Below are positions 1-7,110 of a DNA stretch of 12,762 nucleotides, in pieces (the first letter of the stretch is position 1; the number at the start of each line of letters is the position of its first letter). The notes below the pieces were generated by a model. It ran no database searches and was not told the origin of the DNA. It saw only the letters and a program-made list of their open reading frames with translations. Position numbers and translations under genes: made by a program. Location of the stretch: NCBI GenBank assembly GCA_030017355.1, contig JASEIR010000044.1, forward strand, positions 1 to 12,762, read 5' to 3'. Origin of the DNA: Actinomycetota bacterium. Lineage in GTDB: Bacteria > Actinomycetota > Aquicultoria > Aquicultorales > Aquicultoraceae.

Positions 1-1012
1 TAATGCAAAGAGGTCTTTTGCCGAGAATTTTATAATACCTGCTCTAAAGGCAAATGCTCTTTATGAGCAGAGATATCCGCTTGCAACAGCTCTTTCTAGG
101 CCGCTTATAGCAAAGATTTTGGTTGAAGTTGCTCAAGGAACTGGTGCTGTTTATGCAGCACATGGAAGCACAGGGAAAGGAAACGACCAGGTAAGATTTG
201 AGGTTTCAATGAGGGCTTTAAATCCTGACCTTACTATTATAGCTCCAGCAAGAGAATGGGATTTTACACGCGAATCTGCTATTGAATATGCAAAGAAGCA
301 CAATATCCCTATTCCAATAACAAAAGAAAGCCCCTACAGTATAGATGAGAACCTTTGGGGAAGATCGATAGAGTGCGGAATTCTTGAGGACCCGTGGATT
401 GAACCGCCAGAAGATGCATTTGCTCTGACGGTCGACCCTGTTAAGGCGCCGGATAAGCCAGCATACCTTGAAGTGGAATTTAAGGAGGGAGTACCGGTTG
501 CAATAGACGGCGAGCAACTAGACATCGTGACGCTCATTTCTAGGATTAATGAAGTTGCCGGCTCGAACGGGTTTGGTCGCATTGATAAGATTGAGAACCG
601 GCTTGTAGGCATCAAATCACGTGAAGTCTATGAAGCACCAGCAGCTCTTACTCTTATAATGGCACATAAGGACCTGGAAGATATAACATTGGAGCGCGAG
701 TTGGCGCATTTTAAATATGGCGTTGAGCAAAAATATGCAGAAATGATATATTATGGGCTTTGGTTTTCACCATTGCGTGAATCGCTAGATGCTTTTATTA
801 ACGAAACTCAGAAAGTTGTAAATGGGACTGTGCGTCTTAAGTTTTTCAAGGGCTCGTGTCAGGTTGTTGGAAGAAAATCACCCAACGCACTATATGAAAA
901 GGCGCTAGCTACTTATGAGGCTGGTGATAAATTTGCCCATCCAGCAGCAGCCGGTTTTAACAAAATTTTTGGCCTTGGTCTTGAAACCTGGGGCCGCAAA
1001 TACAGAAAGTAA
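1..1012 (+). CDS. argG: Argininosuccinate synthase, 3' part (5' end outside window)
   Basis: Argininosuccinate synthase is a cytoplasmic enzyme that joins citrulline and aspartate with ATP, the penultimate step of arginine synthesis. The reading frame is open from base 2 and gives 336 residues up to the TAA at 1010-1012. Family members are about 400 residues long, so roughly 60 N-terminal residues, including the SGGLDTS ATP loop, lie outside the window. Visible family signatures are ALKANALYEQRYPL and SRPLIAK near the left edge, then HGSTGKGNDQVRFE (ATP/citrulline/aspartate contacts), LWGRSIECGILEDPW, and GRIDKIENRLVGIKSREVYE. An internal start at 119 is not the true start, because homologous sequence continues upstream of it. 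argH follows after 111 bases, a common pairing. No frameshift or lost motif is seen in the visible part. Confidence 0.97.
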   Translation, partial: NAKRSFAENFIIPALKANALYEQRYPLATALSRPLIAKILVEVAQGTGAVYAAHGSTGKGNDQVRFEVSMRALNPDLTIIAPAREWDFTRESAIEYAKKHNIPIPITKESPYSIDENLWGRSIECGILEDPWIEPPEDAFALTVDPVKAPDKPAYLEVEFKEGVPVAIDGEQLDIVTLISRINEVAGSNGFGRIDKIENRLVGIKSREVYEAPAALTLIMAHKDLEDITLERELAHFKYGVEQKYAEMIYYGLWFSPLRESLDAFINETQKVVNGTVRLKFFKGSCQVVGRKSPNALYEKALATYEAGDKFAHPAAAGFNKIFGLGLETWGRKYRK

Positions 1013-1023
1013 GTAACAAGGGC

Positions 1024-1036
1024 AGGGTCCAGGGTT
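1024..1036. repeat. Short AGGGTCC-type intergenic repeat
   Basis: The intergenic sequence AGGGTCCAGGGTT begins 12 bases after the argG stop and consists of nearly two copies of a heptamer, AGGGTCC. Its exact reverse complement sits at 11845-11857, just after the stop of the glycosylase gene. A 13-mer match is not improbable by chance in a window this size, so its status as a dispersed repeat is inferred only from both copies being intergenic and next to stop codons. Confidence 0.3.
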
Positions 1037-1123
1037 AATTTTTAATTTTGAATTAGAATGCGTTTAAAGACGCAAAGTTAGGATTAATTAGCAAGTTTGT
1101 ATTTTGCAACAAGGAGACCAAAT

Positions 1124-2530
1124 ATGAAACTATGGTCTGGAAGGTTTACGAAAAATACAGATAGGTTTGTTGATGAATTCAATGCCTCACTACCTGTAGA
1201 TAAATATCTTTACAAGCAGGACATACGGGGAAGTATTGCACATGCAAAGATGCTTGCAAAGTGCGCTATTATTACTGAGGAAGAGAGCAAGCAGATAGTG
1301 GAAGGCTTGGAATCGATTCTAAAAGAAATCGAGGAAGGCTCATTTAAGTTTGATATTTCTGATGAAGATATACACATGAGTATCGAGCGAGCATTGATTG
1401 AAAAAATAGGACCGGTTGGTGGTAAACTCCATACCGCACGAAGCAGAAACGACCAGGTTGCACTTGATACGCGAATGTTCGTGAAGAATGCAATAATTGA
1501 GATAGGGGCTGAGATAGTAACACTACAATCCGAGCTAATAAATATCGCCCAAAAAGAAATAGAGACAATCATGCCGGGTTATACACACCTACAGAGAGCG
1601 CAACCAGTGCTTTTTTCACATCATATGATGGCCTACTTCTGGATGCTACGGCGAGACTTCAATCGGCTTAAAGGGGTATTTCAAAGAACTGATGTCATGC
1701 CGCTTGGTTCAGCTGCACTTGCTGGAACAACTTACCCAATAGACATGGAATACGTGGCTAGGGAAACTGGCTTTTCAAAGATTAGCAACAATAGTTTGGA
1801 TGCTGTGTCTGATCGCGACTTTATACTGGAGTTTCATGCGGCAGCTTCCATTCTTATGATGCATCTAAGTAGGCTTTCAGAAGAGCTTGTTATATGGTCA
1901 TCAGCTGAGTTTTCGTTTATTGAGCTTGATGATGCTTATACAACCGGAAGTAGTATTATGCCACAAAAGAAGAATGCAGATGTTGCAGAGCTTATAAGGG
2001 GCAAAACAGGTAGAGTTTATGGGAATCTAATGCAGCTTCTTACCACAATGAAAGGTTTGCCGCTTGCATACAATAAAGATATGCAGGAGGATAAAGAAGC
2101 CCTCTTTGATAGTATTGAGACTGTAAAAAACTGCCTTATTGGAATGCAAGGAATGATATCTACCATGAAGATAAACTCAGAGGTCATGAGGCAGGCAGCC
2201 GAAGGCGGTTTTACCAATGCAACTGAGCTTGCCGACTATCTTGTAACTAAGGGTGTACCTTTCAGGGATGCCCACCGTATAGCTGGCAATATGGTACGAA
2301 AAGCAATCGAAGAAGGCTGCTGGTTGACAGATTTTTCAATTGAAGAATTTCAAGCTGAAAGCAGCCTGATAGATGATGATATATATGAATTTCTTGACAT
2401 AGGGAACGCGGTAAGGCGGCGTAATATGCGCGGTGGAACCGCACCCGAACGCGTTGTTGAACAAATTAAAAAAGCCTTAAAGCATCTAGAGAAAGAAAAG
2501 GATTGGCTACAAGAAAAGTCTGGTAGATAA
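1124..2530 (+). CDS. argH: Argininosuccinate lyase
   Basis: This enzyme splits argininosuccinate into arginine and fumarate, the last step of arginine synthesis. It is a cytoplasmic homotetramer of the fumarase/aspartase superfamily. The 468 residues match the usual length. Motifs in order are the N-terminal MKLWSGRF, HTARSRNDQVALD (103-115), PGYTHLQRAQP (151-161, containing the conserved catalytic-region His155), and the flexible signature loop GSSIMPQKKN (275-284). The loop is followed by Ala285, where most relatives have Pro. The frame is open further upstream to a TTG at 1097, but I chose the ATG at 1124: it has AAGGAG at 1111-1116 with 7-base spacing, and the protein then begins exactly like the family. 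It lies downstream of argG and is probably co-transcribed with it. Confidence 0.97.
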   Translation: MKLWSGRFTKNTDRFVDEFNASLPVDKYLYKQDIRGSIAHAKMLAKCAIITEEESKQIVEGLESILKEIEEGSFKFDISDEDIHMSIERALIEKIGPVGGKLHTARSRNDQVALDTRMFVKNAIIEIGAEIVTLQSELINIAQKEIETIMPGYTHLQRAQPVLFSHHMMAYFWMLRRDFNRLKGVFQRTDVMPLGSAALAGTTYPIDMEYVARETGFSKISNNSLDAVSDRDFILEFHAAASILMMHLSRLSEELVIWSSAEFSFIELDDAYTTGSSIMPQKKNADVAELIRGKTGRVYGNLMQLLTTMKGLPLAYNKDMQEDKEALFDSIETVKNCLIGMQGMISTMKINSEVMRQAAEGGFTNATELADYLVTKGVPFRDAHRIAGNMVRKAIEEGCWLTDFSIEEFQAESSLIDDDIYEFLDIGNAVRRRNMRGGTAPERVVEQIKKALKHLEKEKDWLQEKSGR

Positions 2531-2549
2531 GCGTTTTGTATTATTAGCC

Positions 2550-2621
2550 ACGGGTAGAAATATTAAATCTACGGGTAAGAATACTAAATCTTAGCAAGGT
2601 TAGTGTAATATAAGGTTAGTG
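2550..2621. repeat. Two adjacent short tandem duplications upstream of the M50 gene
   Basis: The gap between argH and the protease gene is built largely of tandem duplications. Bases 2550-2570 (ACGGGTAGAAATATTAAATCT) are repeated at 2571-2591 with 18 of 21 bases identical. Directly after, AAGGTTAGTG occurs at 2596-2605 and again at 2612-2621, a period of 16. TAATAT at 2606-2611 could serve as a -10 box, but I see no convincing -35. Whether the repeats have a regulatory role is unknown. Confidence 0.6.
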
Positions 2622-2630
2622 ATATGAATT

Positions 2631-3773
2631 ATGGGCCGTGGCGGTATAACGCTTGGCAGCATTTACGGTATAAAAATAATTCTTGACTATAGTTGGTTTA
2701 TCATTTTTGCCATCATAATTTTTATACTTTCATTTTCTTTATTTCCGCAGCTTATACCAGGTTTTGGTGCTTCAACTTATATTGTGATAGGCATAATCAC
2801 CTCAATCTTTTTCTTTTCCTCGGTTCTTGCCCACGAGTTGGTACATTCAATAATTGCAAAGATGAACGGTATTAACGTCGAATCCATAACGTTAATAATT
2901 TTTGGCGGCATTTCAAGGATAACAGAAGAGCCTCGGACACCTGGCGTTGAATTTAAAATTTCCATAGCTGGTCCTTTAAGCAGCATAGTTCTTGGTGCTA
3001 TTTTCTTCAGCATCTTTTTTGTTGCTAGCCGTGTCAACCTGGGTCTTTTTATAGTTGTGCCGGCCCTTTGGCTTGGATACATAAATGTGGCTCTTGGGCT
3101 ATTTAATCTTTTGCCTGGTTTTCCGCTTGATGGGGGCAGAGTTTTTAGATCAGCGATTTGGTATTTTACCGGCAGCTTAAGGCGATCAACCGCAATTGCC
3201 TCGGCAGTTGGAAAAGGGATTGCATATACAATGATAATCATTGGTATAGTTGGGCCGCTTTTCTTTGGTCTTATTTCTCTGCTTTGGTTCGTGCTTTTAG
3301 GCTGGTATCTTCTTAGAGCAGCAGAGGCTGGCTATGAGCAAGTTCTCTACCATGAAGCTCTTGAGAAGGTTAAAGTAAGTGAGATAATGACGGAAAACCC
3401 TGTGGTAGTTGACCCACGCTTAAGCATTGCAGATATGGTTAGTGGGTATTTCATGCGACTTCATTATATCGGGTACCCAGCAGTTGAAAATGGAGGGGCC
3501 AAGGGTTTAATCACAATTGATATGATTCGAGATATTCCAAGGGATCAGTGGCCAATTATTAGAGTAAGTGATGTAATGCGCCCACTATCCCCTGATATTG
3601 TAACAAATCCAGACGCGCAAGTTTTTGATATCCTTCCTAAGCTATCAAGGGCTGATGGAAGATTATTGGTTATGAAAGATGGCCAGCTTGTGGGCATTAT
3701 AACAGCTGCTGATATAAGAAGAGCTATCGTAAGGCGTCTACATCTTGAAGAAACTGGAAGACCTGCGGCTTAG
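2631..3773 (+). CDS. Site-2-protease family (M50) membrane metalloprotease with two CBS domains
   Basis: This is an intramembrane zinc metalloprotease of the S2P/M50 type, of the bacterial group with C-terminal CBS domains. Residues 15-40 and 50-66 are hydrophobic membrane segments. HELVH at 68-72 is the HEXXH zinc site. FNLLPGFPLDGG at 158-169 supplies the third zinc ligand, expected at Asp167. Further helices lie at about 110-135, 138-160 and 195-230. Two CBS domains occupy about 245-300 (VSEIMTENPVVV) and 312-370 (VSDVMRPLS... GIITAADIRRAI). Such CBS pairs usually bind adenosine nucleotides. The substrate cannot be told from sequence; relatives cleave membrane-tethered regulators. The ATG at 2631 is the first start after an in-frame stop (TGA at 2625) and gives the family-typical beginning, but the ribosome binding site is poor. 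The gene converges on the minus-strand epimerase gene. Confidence 0.93.
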   Translation: MGRGGITLGSIYGIKIILDYSWFIIFAIIIFILSFSLFPQLIPGFGASTYIVIGIITSIFFFSSVLAHELVHSIIAKMNGINVESITLIIFGGISRITEEPRTPGVEFKISIAGPLSSIVLGAIFFSIFFVASRVNLGLFIVVPALWLGYINVALGLFNLLPGFPLDGGRVFRSAIWYFTGSLRRSTAIASAVGKGIAYTMIIIGIVGPLFFGLISLLWFVLLGWYLLRAAEAGYEQVLYHEALEKVKVSEIMTENPVVVDPRLSIADMVSGYFMRLHYIGYPAVENGGAKGLITIDMIRDIPRDQWPIIRVSDVMRPLSPDIVTNPDAQVFDILPKLSRADGRLLVMKDGQLVGIITAADIRRAIVRRLHLEETGRPAA

Positions 3774-3842
3774 CACACGGAATTTAACCTGTATTTATGG
3801 TCAAACCCGCAGCTACATGCTTTTTATTCTTTTGTTATTAAA

Positions 3843-5498
3843 TTATTGAGCAAAAGGTCGAGGCTCAAAATTAGCTAGCAGAGCATTATACATGTTGTTA
3901 ACGTTCTTAGTCTGGTCAAAATGGATATCTATCTCTCTTAATCCAAGAATCTTGCTGCCGTAGGTGCTGTATGCTGTTATCTTGATAAAGCGCGCGTAGG
4001 CTGGATTGGGTATTTTGTAGCCCCAGATAAAAGTTTCGTAAGTGCCTGTTTTATTATAATTTGTAAGCTGCGGCTTATTCCCATTGATTGATAGTATGCT
4101 GACCCAACGTTTTCGATCGTTAGAAACGCTTACTAGAAATCTCTTTGGCAGCTGGTTTGCCAGGGTTCCATACAAAACAATTGCTGATATTTTTGCAACC
4201 TCTTCTCCCATATCTAGTTGAACGCTTACTGGAAATTTATTGCTCGACCAGTAATTATAGTATTTATTGCCATCATAAAGTTTTTGAGGACCACAACATC
4301 GAGAATCGATAGAGCTGCTCGCAGTAGCCGACTTGATAAAGCCTGTATCATAGTTGAGCCATTTCTTTGCGTATACATAAAAAAATTGGTCTTTAGTTGC
4401 ATGATAGAGCCAAAGCAGCTGCTTTATATGCATGGTATGGTAGTCTCTTGCTACTGCTTTGTATTTATAGTACTGGTCATAGATGGAGGTAAAACCGATA
4501 TCATAATCAGCAAGGTGCCTTCTTAAAGAGAAAACGCCGTTATTGAAAAGCTCTTTAGCATTTTGATCGTTTGTTAAGCGGTAGTAATCGTAAATGCCTG
4601 CAAGCGCAAACATAAATCCATTTAAAACATGAGAGCTTGGGAGGCCCGGATATGCTTCATAACAAACTAATCCATCGGTATAAGAAGATTTAACTCCTCC
4701 CTGGCTGCATGGAACCTTAAAGCCTTGCAGTGCAAGCGATGCTATATTGAAATATGCGCTGTCGCCGGTAAGTTTCCAAGCTTCAAGCATGGCGCTTATG
4801 CCGATGCCCTGAGAAATAGCCGATGGCCAAGGTGCAGTTTGATTGTACGGTGAGTAATCAAATTTGTATTCCCAAATACCGTAACCGGATTTTACCCTGA
4901 AGTTATTTTTAAGCCAACCCACATACTTGAGGAAATTTGTCAAACTAGAGCTGGAACCAGTGGTGTAGTAGTTTGCATAGTAGATTGTTGCGTATGCAGC
5001 AATTGTTCCAGGATTATACTCTAACTTGTTGCCATATTTAACCATAATTATCCCGTTTTTATCTGTTGGAGAATCGGCTGGTTTTGGGATAATTGCGCAC
5101 ACAAGAGGAAATGGAGTAAGAAGCTTATTAACGTTCTGGTCATTAGAACTGTTTGAGCTAGCTGACAATGTATTCTCTTGCGATGTGTATCCCGAGGTGG
5201 TAGGGGTAGAGTTACCTAGGTTAGCCTGCGATTTAGCCTGTGATGTGTCCTCTGAGGCTGCAAGAATAGTACTGCTAGAGCTGGCTTGCGATGTACCTTC
5301 AAGGCTTGCTCTAAGATATTCGCTTAAATAAGGCTTAGATTTATTTTCAGAGCCAGCTATTGGTTGGTTTGCCAAAACTAAGCTTTGGGGGATGCTTAAT
5401 AAGAGGATAAGCAAGAAAATTATATTTTTGTATGCTGTAAGCCTTGCTTTTTTAATGGTTGCTCGCTGATGAAGCTGTGGCTTATAGTTGTGTATCAA
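3843..5498 (-). CDS. Secreted D-glucuronyl C5-epimerase-domain protein with C-terminal discoidin (F5/8 type C) domain
   Basis: I read this 551-residue protein as secreted. A basic N-terminus is followed by a hydrophobic core (25-40) and a probable signal-peptidase site after VLA (41-43). Residues about 60-125 form a Ser/Thr/Gln-rich low-complexity linker. Residues about 155-385 match the glucuronyl C5-epimerase C-terminal domain (GLCE_C): YNPGTIAAYATIYYANYY, PWPSAISQGIGISAMLEAW, PSSHVLNGFMFALAGIYDYY, TSIYD, DYHTMHIKQL. This family inverts C5 of glucuronic acid in polymers such as heparosan. Tyrosines expected in the active site are present (Tyr283, Tyr340, Tyr353), but the usual YEEYP reads YEAYP (280-284). 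Residues about 388-528 resemble a discoidin carbohydrate-binding fold (KLYDGNKYYNYWSS, RFLVSVSNDRKRW, ARFIKIT, LREIDIHF). The start is TTG, supported by AAAAGGTG at 5506-5513 with 7-base spacing. No polysaccharide genes adjoin it. Substrate and activity are unknown. Confidence 0.83.
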   Translation of the reverse strand: MIHNYKPQLHQRATIKKARLTAYKNIIFLLILLLSIPQSLVLANQPIAGSENKSKPYLSEYLRASLEGTSQASSSSTILAASEDTSQAKSQANLGNSTPTTSGYTSQENTLSASSNSSNDQNVNKLLTPFPLVCAIIPKPADSPTDKNGIIMVKYGNKLEYNPGTIAAYATIYYANYYTTGSSSSLTNFLKYVGWLKNNFRVKSGYGIWEYKFDYSPYNQTAPWPSAISQGIGISAMLEAWKLTGDSAYFNIASLALQGFKVPCSQGGVKSSYTDGLVCYEAYPGLPSSHVLNGFMFALAGIYDYYRLTNDQNAKELFNNGVFSLRRHLADYDIGFTSIYDQYYKYKAVARDYHTMHIKQLLWLYHATKDQFFYVYAKKWLNYDTGFIKSATASSSIDSRCCGPQKLYDGNKYYNYWSSNKFPVSVQLDMGEEVAKISAIVLYGTLANQLPKRFLVSVSNDRKRWVSILSINGNKPQLTNYNKTGTYETFIWGYKIPNPAYARFIKITAYSTYGSKILGLREIDIHFDQTKNVNNMYNALLANFEPRPFAQ

Positions 5499-5505
5499 GC
5501 TATTT

Positions 5506-5513
5506 CACCTTTT
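5506..5513 (-). promoter_or_regulatory. Shine-Dalgarno site deciding a TTG start
   Basis: Read on the minus strand, AAAAGGTG ends seven bases before the TTG at 5498-5496. No ATG lies at a suitable distance, and the signal peptide follows in frame, so this site supports TTG as the epimerase start codon. Confidence 0.65.
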
Positions 5514-5520
5514 GTTTTGA

Positions 5521-5716
5521 TAGTTTGCCGAAATACTCCTCATCTTTCAGGCGAAGGGTTATTTCCCTAAGCAACAGGAATTAAAACATTCGTTTATAAG
5601 AATGCTAATTGCAGGCAGCCAACTGCCATTAAAAACGACCGCCGGCTGCAGGCAATGTAGTTGCCCGATTCAAAGGGCTAAACAAAGGATTGCCTAATTC
5701 ATCGAGCCGTAAAGGC
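5521..5716 (-). promoter_or_regulatory. Run of successive hairpins in the leader region of the epimerase gene; class unknown
   Basis: This is most of the 463-base gap between the epimerase and corA (5499-5961), and it contains no convincing gene. Six consecutive inverted repeats are visible in plus-strand coordinates: GCCGAAA/TTTCAGGC (5527-5533/5545-5552, one bulge); AGGG/CCCT (5555-5558/5565-5568); CATTC/GAATG (5587-5591/5600-5604); GGCAG/CTGCC (5614-5618/5623-5627); AGGCAAT/ATTGCCT (5650-5656/5689-5695) enclosing GCCC/GGGC (5663-5666/5675-5678); and GCC/GGC (5706-5708/5714-5716). Read on the minus strand, the hairpin nearest the gene has a purine-rich loop, GATGAGGAGTA, and ends 13 bases before the ribosome binding site. 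The arrangement suggests a structured 5' leader or cis-regulatory RNA, though individual stems are short. I could not match it to a known riboswitch. The strand is inferred. Confidence 0.4.
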
Positions 5717-5728
5717 AGGGTTTGGGGG

Positions 5729-5788
5729 TAAGCTAAATAGTAAGCTAAATAGTAAACTAAATAGTAAGCTAAATAGTAAGCTAAATAA
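5729..5788. repeat. Five-copy 12-bp tandem repeat
   Basis: The unit TAAGCTAAATAG occurs five times head to tail: 5729-5740, 5741-5752, 5753-5764 (TAAACTAAATAG), 5765-5776 and 5777-5788 (last base A). Copies differ from the unit at no more than one base. The array is intergenic, between the divergently transcribed epimerase and corA genes. Each unit is close to one helical turn, so the copies face roughly the same side of the DNA. It could be a protein-binding array or a slippage-prone microsatellite, and the sequence alone does not decide. Confidence 0.9.
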
Positions 5789-5847
5789 GATAATAGCTCA
5801 ATTCAAAGTGTAACTTTATATGGCGTAAAGCCCAATTAGTTGGCATA

Positions 5848-5853
5848 ATTATA
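5848..5853 (-). promoter_or_regulatory. Possible -10 element for the epimerase gene
   Basis: On the minus strand these bases read TATAAT, a perfect -10 hexamer. The best -35 candidate, TTGTTC (5873-5878 read on the minus strand), is weak and 19 bases away. If used, the transcript would begin near 5841 and carry a leader of about 340 bases containing the 12-bp repeats and the hairpin series. The region is A+T-rich, so a chance match is possible. Confidence 0.3.
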
Positions 5854-5961
5854 CATTGTTACCAGAACTTTAGAACAAAGAAGGATTTGGCTAGGTGGTG
5901 CCTAAGAAACCATAAGTAAGTATTTTTTTTAAAAGAGCAATAGTTAAGTTGGTGATTAAAT

Positions 5962-7035
5962 TTGTCAGAGTCAGTCAAAAAAAGATCAAGTAAAGCAGGG
6001 CTTCCTCCAGGGACCATTGTTCATATTGGTGAGCAAAGAACGGCGGAGGTGAAAATCACAGTAGTAGATTATGATGAGACGCATTTTCAGGAAAAAGAGC
6101 TAAGAGTAGTTGAGGAATGTTTTCCCTATAAAGAGACTCCTACCGTAACTTGGATAAACGTGGAGGGTATTCACGATATAGAAGTTCTTGAGAAGATTGG
6201 GTCCTACTTTGGTCTCCATCCCCTTGTAATGGAAGATATTTCTAATACCGACCAACGTCCAAAAATAGAGGATTATGGCAATTATATCTATGTTGTTTTA
6301 AAAATGCTTTATTATAATCGCAAAAATAGCCATGACAGGGTTGTCCCAGAACAGATAAGCCTGATACTAGGCAAAAATTTCGTTCTTTCTTTTCAAGAGG
6401 GCATTAAAGGAGATGTTTTTGATTCTGTTAGAGAGCGTATCAGAAACGATAAAGGTCGGATTAGAAAGATGGGGCCTGATTATCTTGCTTATACCTTAAT
6501 AGACGCGGTGGTCGATAGCTATTTTTTAATTTTAGAAAGACTTGGTGAGAGAATAGAGGAATTAGAAGAAATTTTAGTAACCAATCCGGCAACAGAATCA
6601 CTTAGAGATATTCATATCTTAAAGCGTGATATGATAGTTTTGCGTAGGTCAATCTGGCCCTTAAGAGAAGTGGTTGGCAGCCTTGAGCGGGGTGAATCTG
6701 CGCTAATCAAGGAAGTGACTACCATATATCTTAGGGATGTTTACGACCATGCGATCCAGGTAATCGATTCTATTGAGACATACAGAGATACGCTTTCAGG
6801 AATGCTTGATATTTATCTTTCTAGCACAAGTAACAGATTAAATGAGGTGGTTAAGGTTCTAACAATAATATCCACCATTTTTATTCCTTTAACATTTATT
6901 GTTGGTGTATATGGAATGAATTTTAGATATATGCCGGAGCTAAGCCATCCTTTGGGCTATCCAATGGTCTGGATATTTATGATTGGGATATTGGCTGGGA
7001 TGATTTTGTATTTTAAGAAGAAGAAATGGATTTAG
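5962..7035 (+). CDS. corA: CorA-type magnesium/cobalt channel
   Basis: This is a pentameric inner-membrane channel for Mg2+ (also Co2+/Ni2+) of the CorA family. Its 357 residues align in order with my memory of Thermotoga CorA: KAGLPPGTIVHIGE near the N-terminus, PTVTWINVEGIHD, FGLHPLVMEDI, QRPKIEDYGNYIYVVLKM, EQISLILGKNFVLSFQE, a long helical stalk (about 185-295), then two membrane helices (about 296-317 and 333-351). Between them are the GMN selectivity motif (318-320) and the MPEL loop, and the protein ends with the basic tail KKKKW. The start is TTG at 5962, with GGTGA at 5951-5955 six bases upstream. The next Met is far inside the conserved domain, and the TTG start gives the same N-terminal length as the family. 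I see no M-box magnesium riboswitch upstream. An eight-T run lies at 5923-5930. Confidence 0.96.
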   Translation: MSESVKKRSSKAGLPPGTIVHIGEQRTAEVKITVVDYDETHFQEKELRVVEECFPYKETPTVTWINVEGIHDIEVLEKIGSYFGLHPLVMEDISNTDQRPKIEDYGNYIYVVLKMLYYNRKNSHDRVVPEQISLILGKNFVLSFQEGIKGDVFDSVRERIRNDKGRIRKMGPDYLAYTLIDAVVDSYFLILERLGERIEELEEILVTNPATESLRDIHILKRDMIVLRRSIWPLREVVGSLERGESALIKEVTTIYLRDVYDHAIQVIDSIETYRDTLSGMLDIYLSSTSNRLNEVVKVLTIISTIFIPLTFIVGVYGMNFRYMPELSHPLGYPMVWIFMIGILAGMILYFKKKKWI

Positions 7036-7045
7036 GCAGCGTGTA

Positions 7046-7065
7046 ATTAGTTTCAGCAAACTAAT
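7046..7065. other. 8-bp perfect hairpin after corA
   Basis: ATTAGTTT CAGC AAACTAAT is a perfect eight-pair inverted repeat with a four-base loop, starting 11 bases after the corA stop. It is A+T-rich and is not followed by a clear T-tract, so it is at best a weak terminator or a 3'-end processing/stability hairpin. The next gene starts 45 bases later. Confidence 0.45.
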
Positions 7066-7110
7066 GTTTAAGAACGTTTTCATGAGGCCAATGTTTAGGG
7101 AGGCCAGCGG

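Noticed and set aside
1097..1123. TTG start for argH adding nine residues.
   Set aside because: The ATG at 1124 has a well-spaced AAGGAG and gives the family-typical MKLWSGRF start.
3774..3842. Bidirectional terminator between the converging protease and epimerase genes.
   Set aside because: Only a three-pair AGC/GCT stem precedes the T-rich TTTTTATTCTTTT stretch, which is too weak to annotate.
4218..4526. Plus-strand open frame of about 100 codons inside the epimerase gene, and a similar one at 5026-5331.
   Set aside because: Antisense shadows of a well-supported gene. They have no recognisable motif, and one simply mirrors the low-complexity linker.
5650..5695. tRNA-like cloverleaf suggested by CCCGATTCAAAGGG.
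   Set aside because: Only 46 bases with two nested stems. There is no acceptor stem, D-arm or GTTCGAATCC-type T-loop.
5729..5788. CRISPR-like array.
   Set aside because: The 12-bp units are directly adjacent without spacers, and no cas genes are present.
5680..5790. Possible ydaO (c-di-AMP) riboswitch ahead of corA, from TTGCCTAAT and GGGGGTAAGC.
   Set aside because: The conserved second half with the CAGCTAACC segment and matching stems is absent; only the tandem repeat follows. The resemblance is too partial to call.
5499..5961. M-box magnesium riboswitch expected upstream of corA.
   Set aside because: I could not find the conserved GGTGAGGCTCC core or the expected paired elements on the plus strand.
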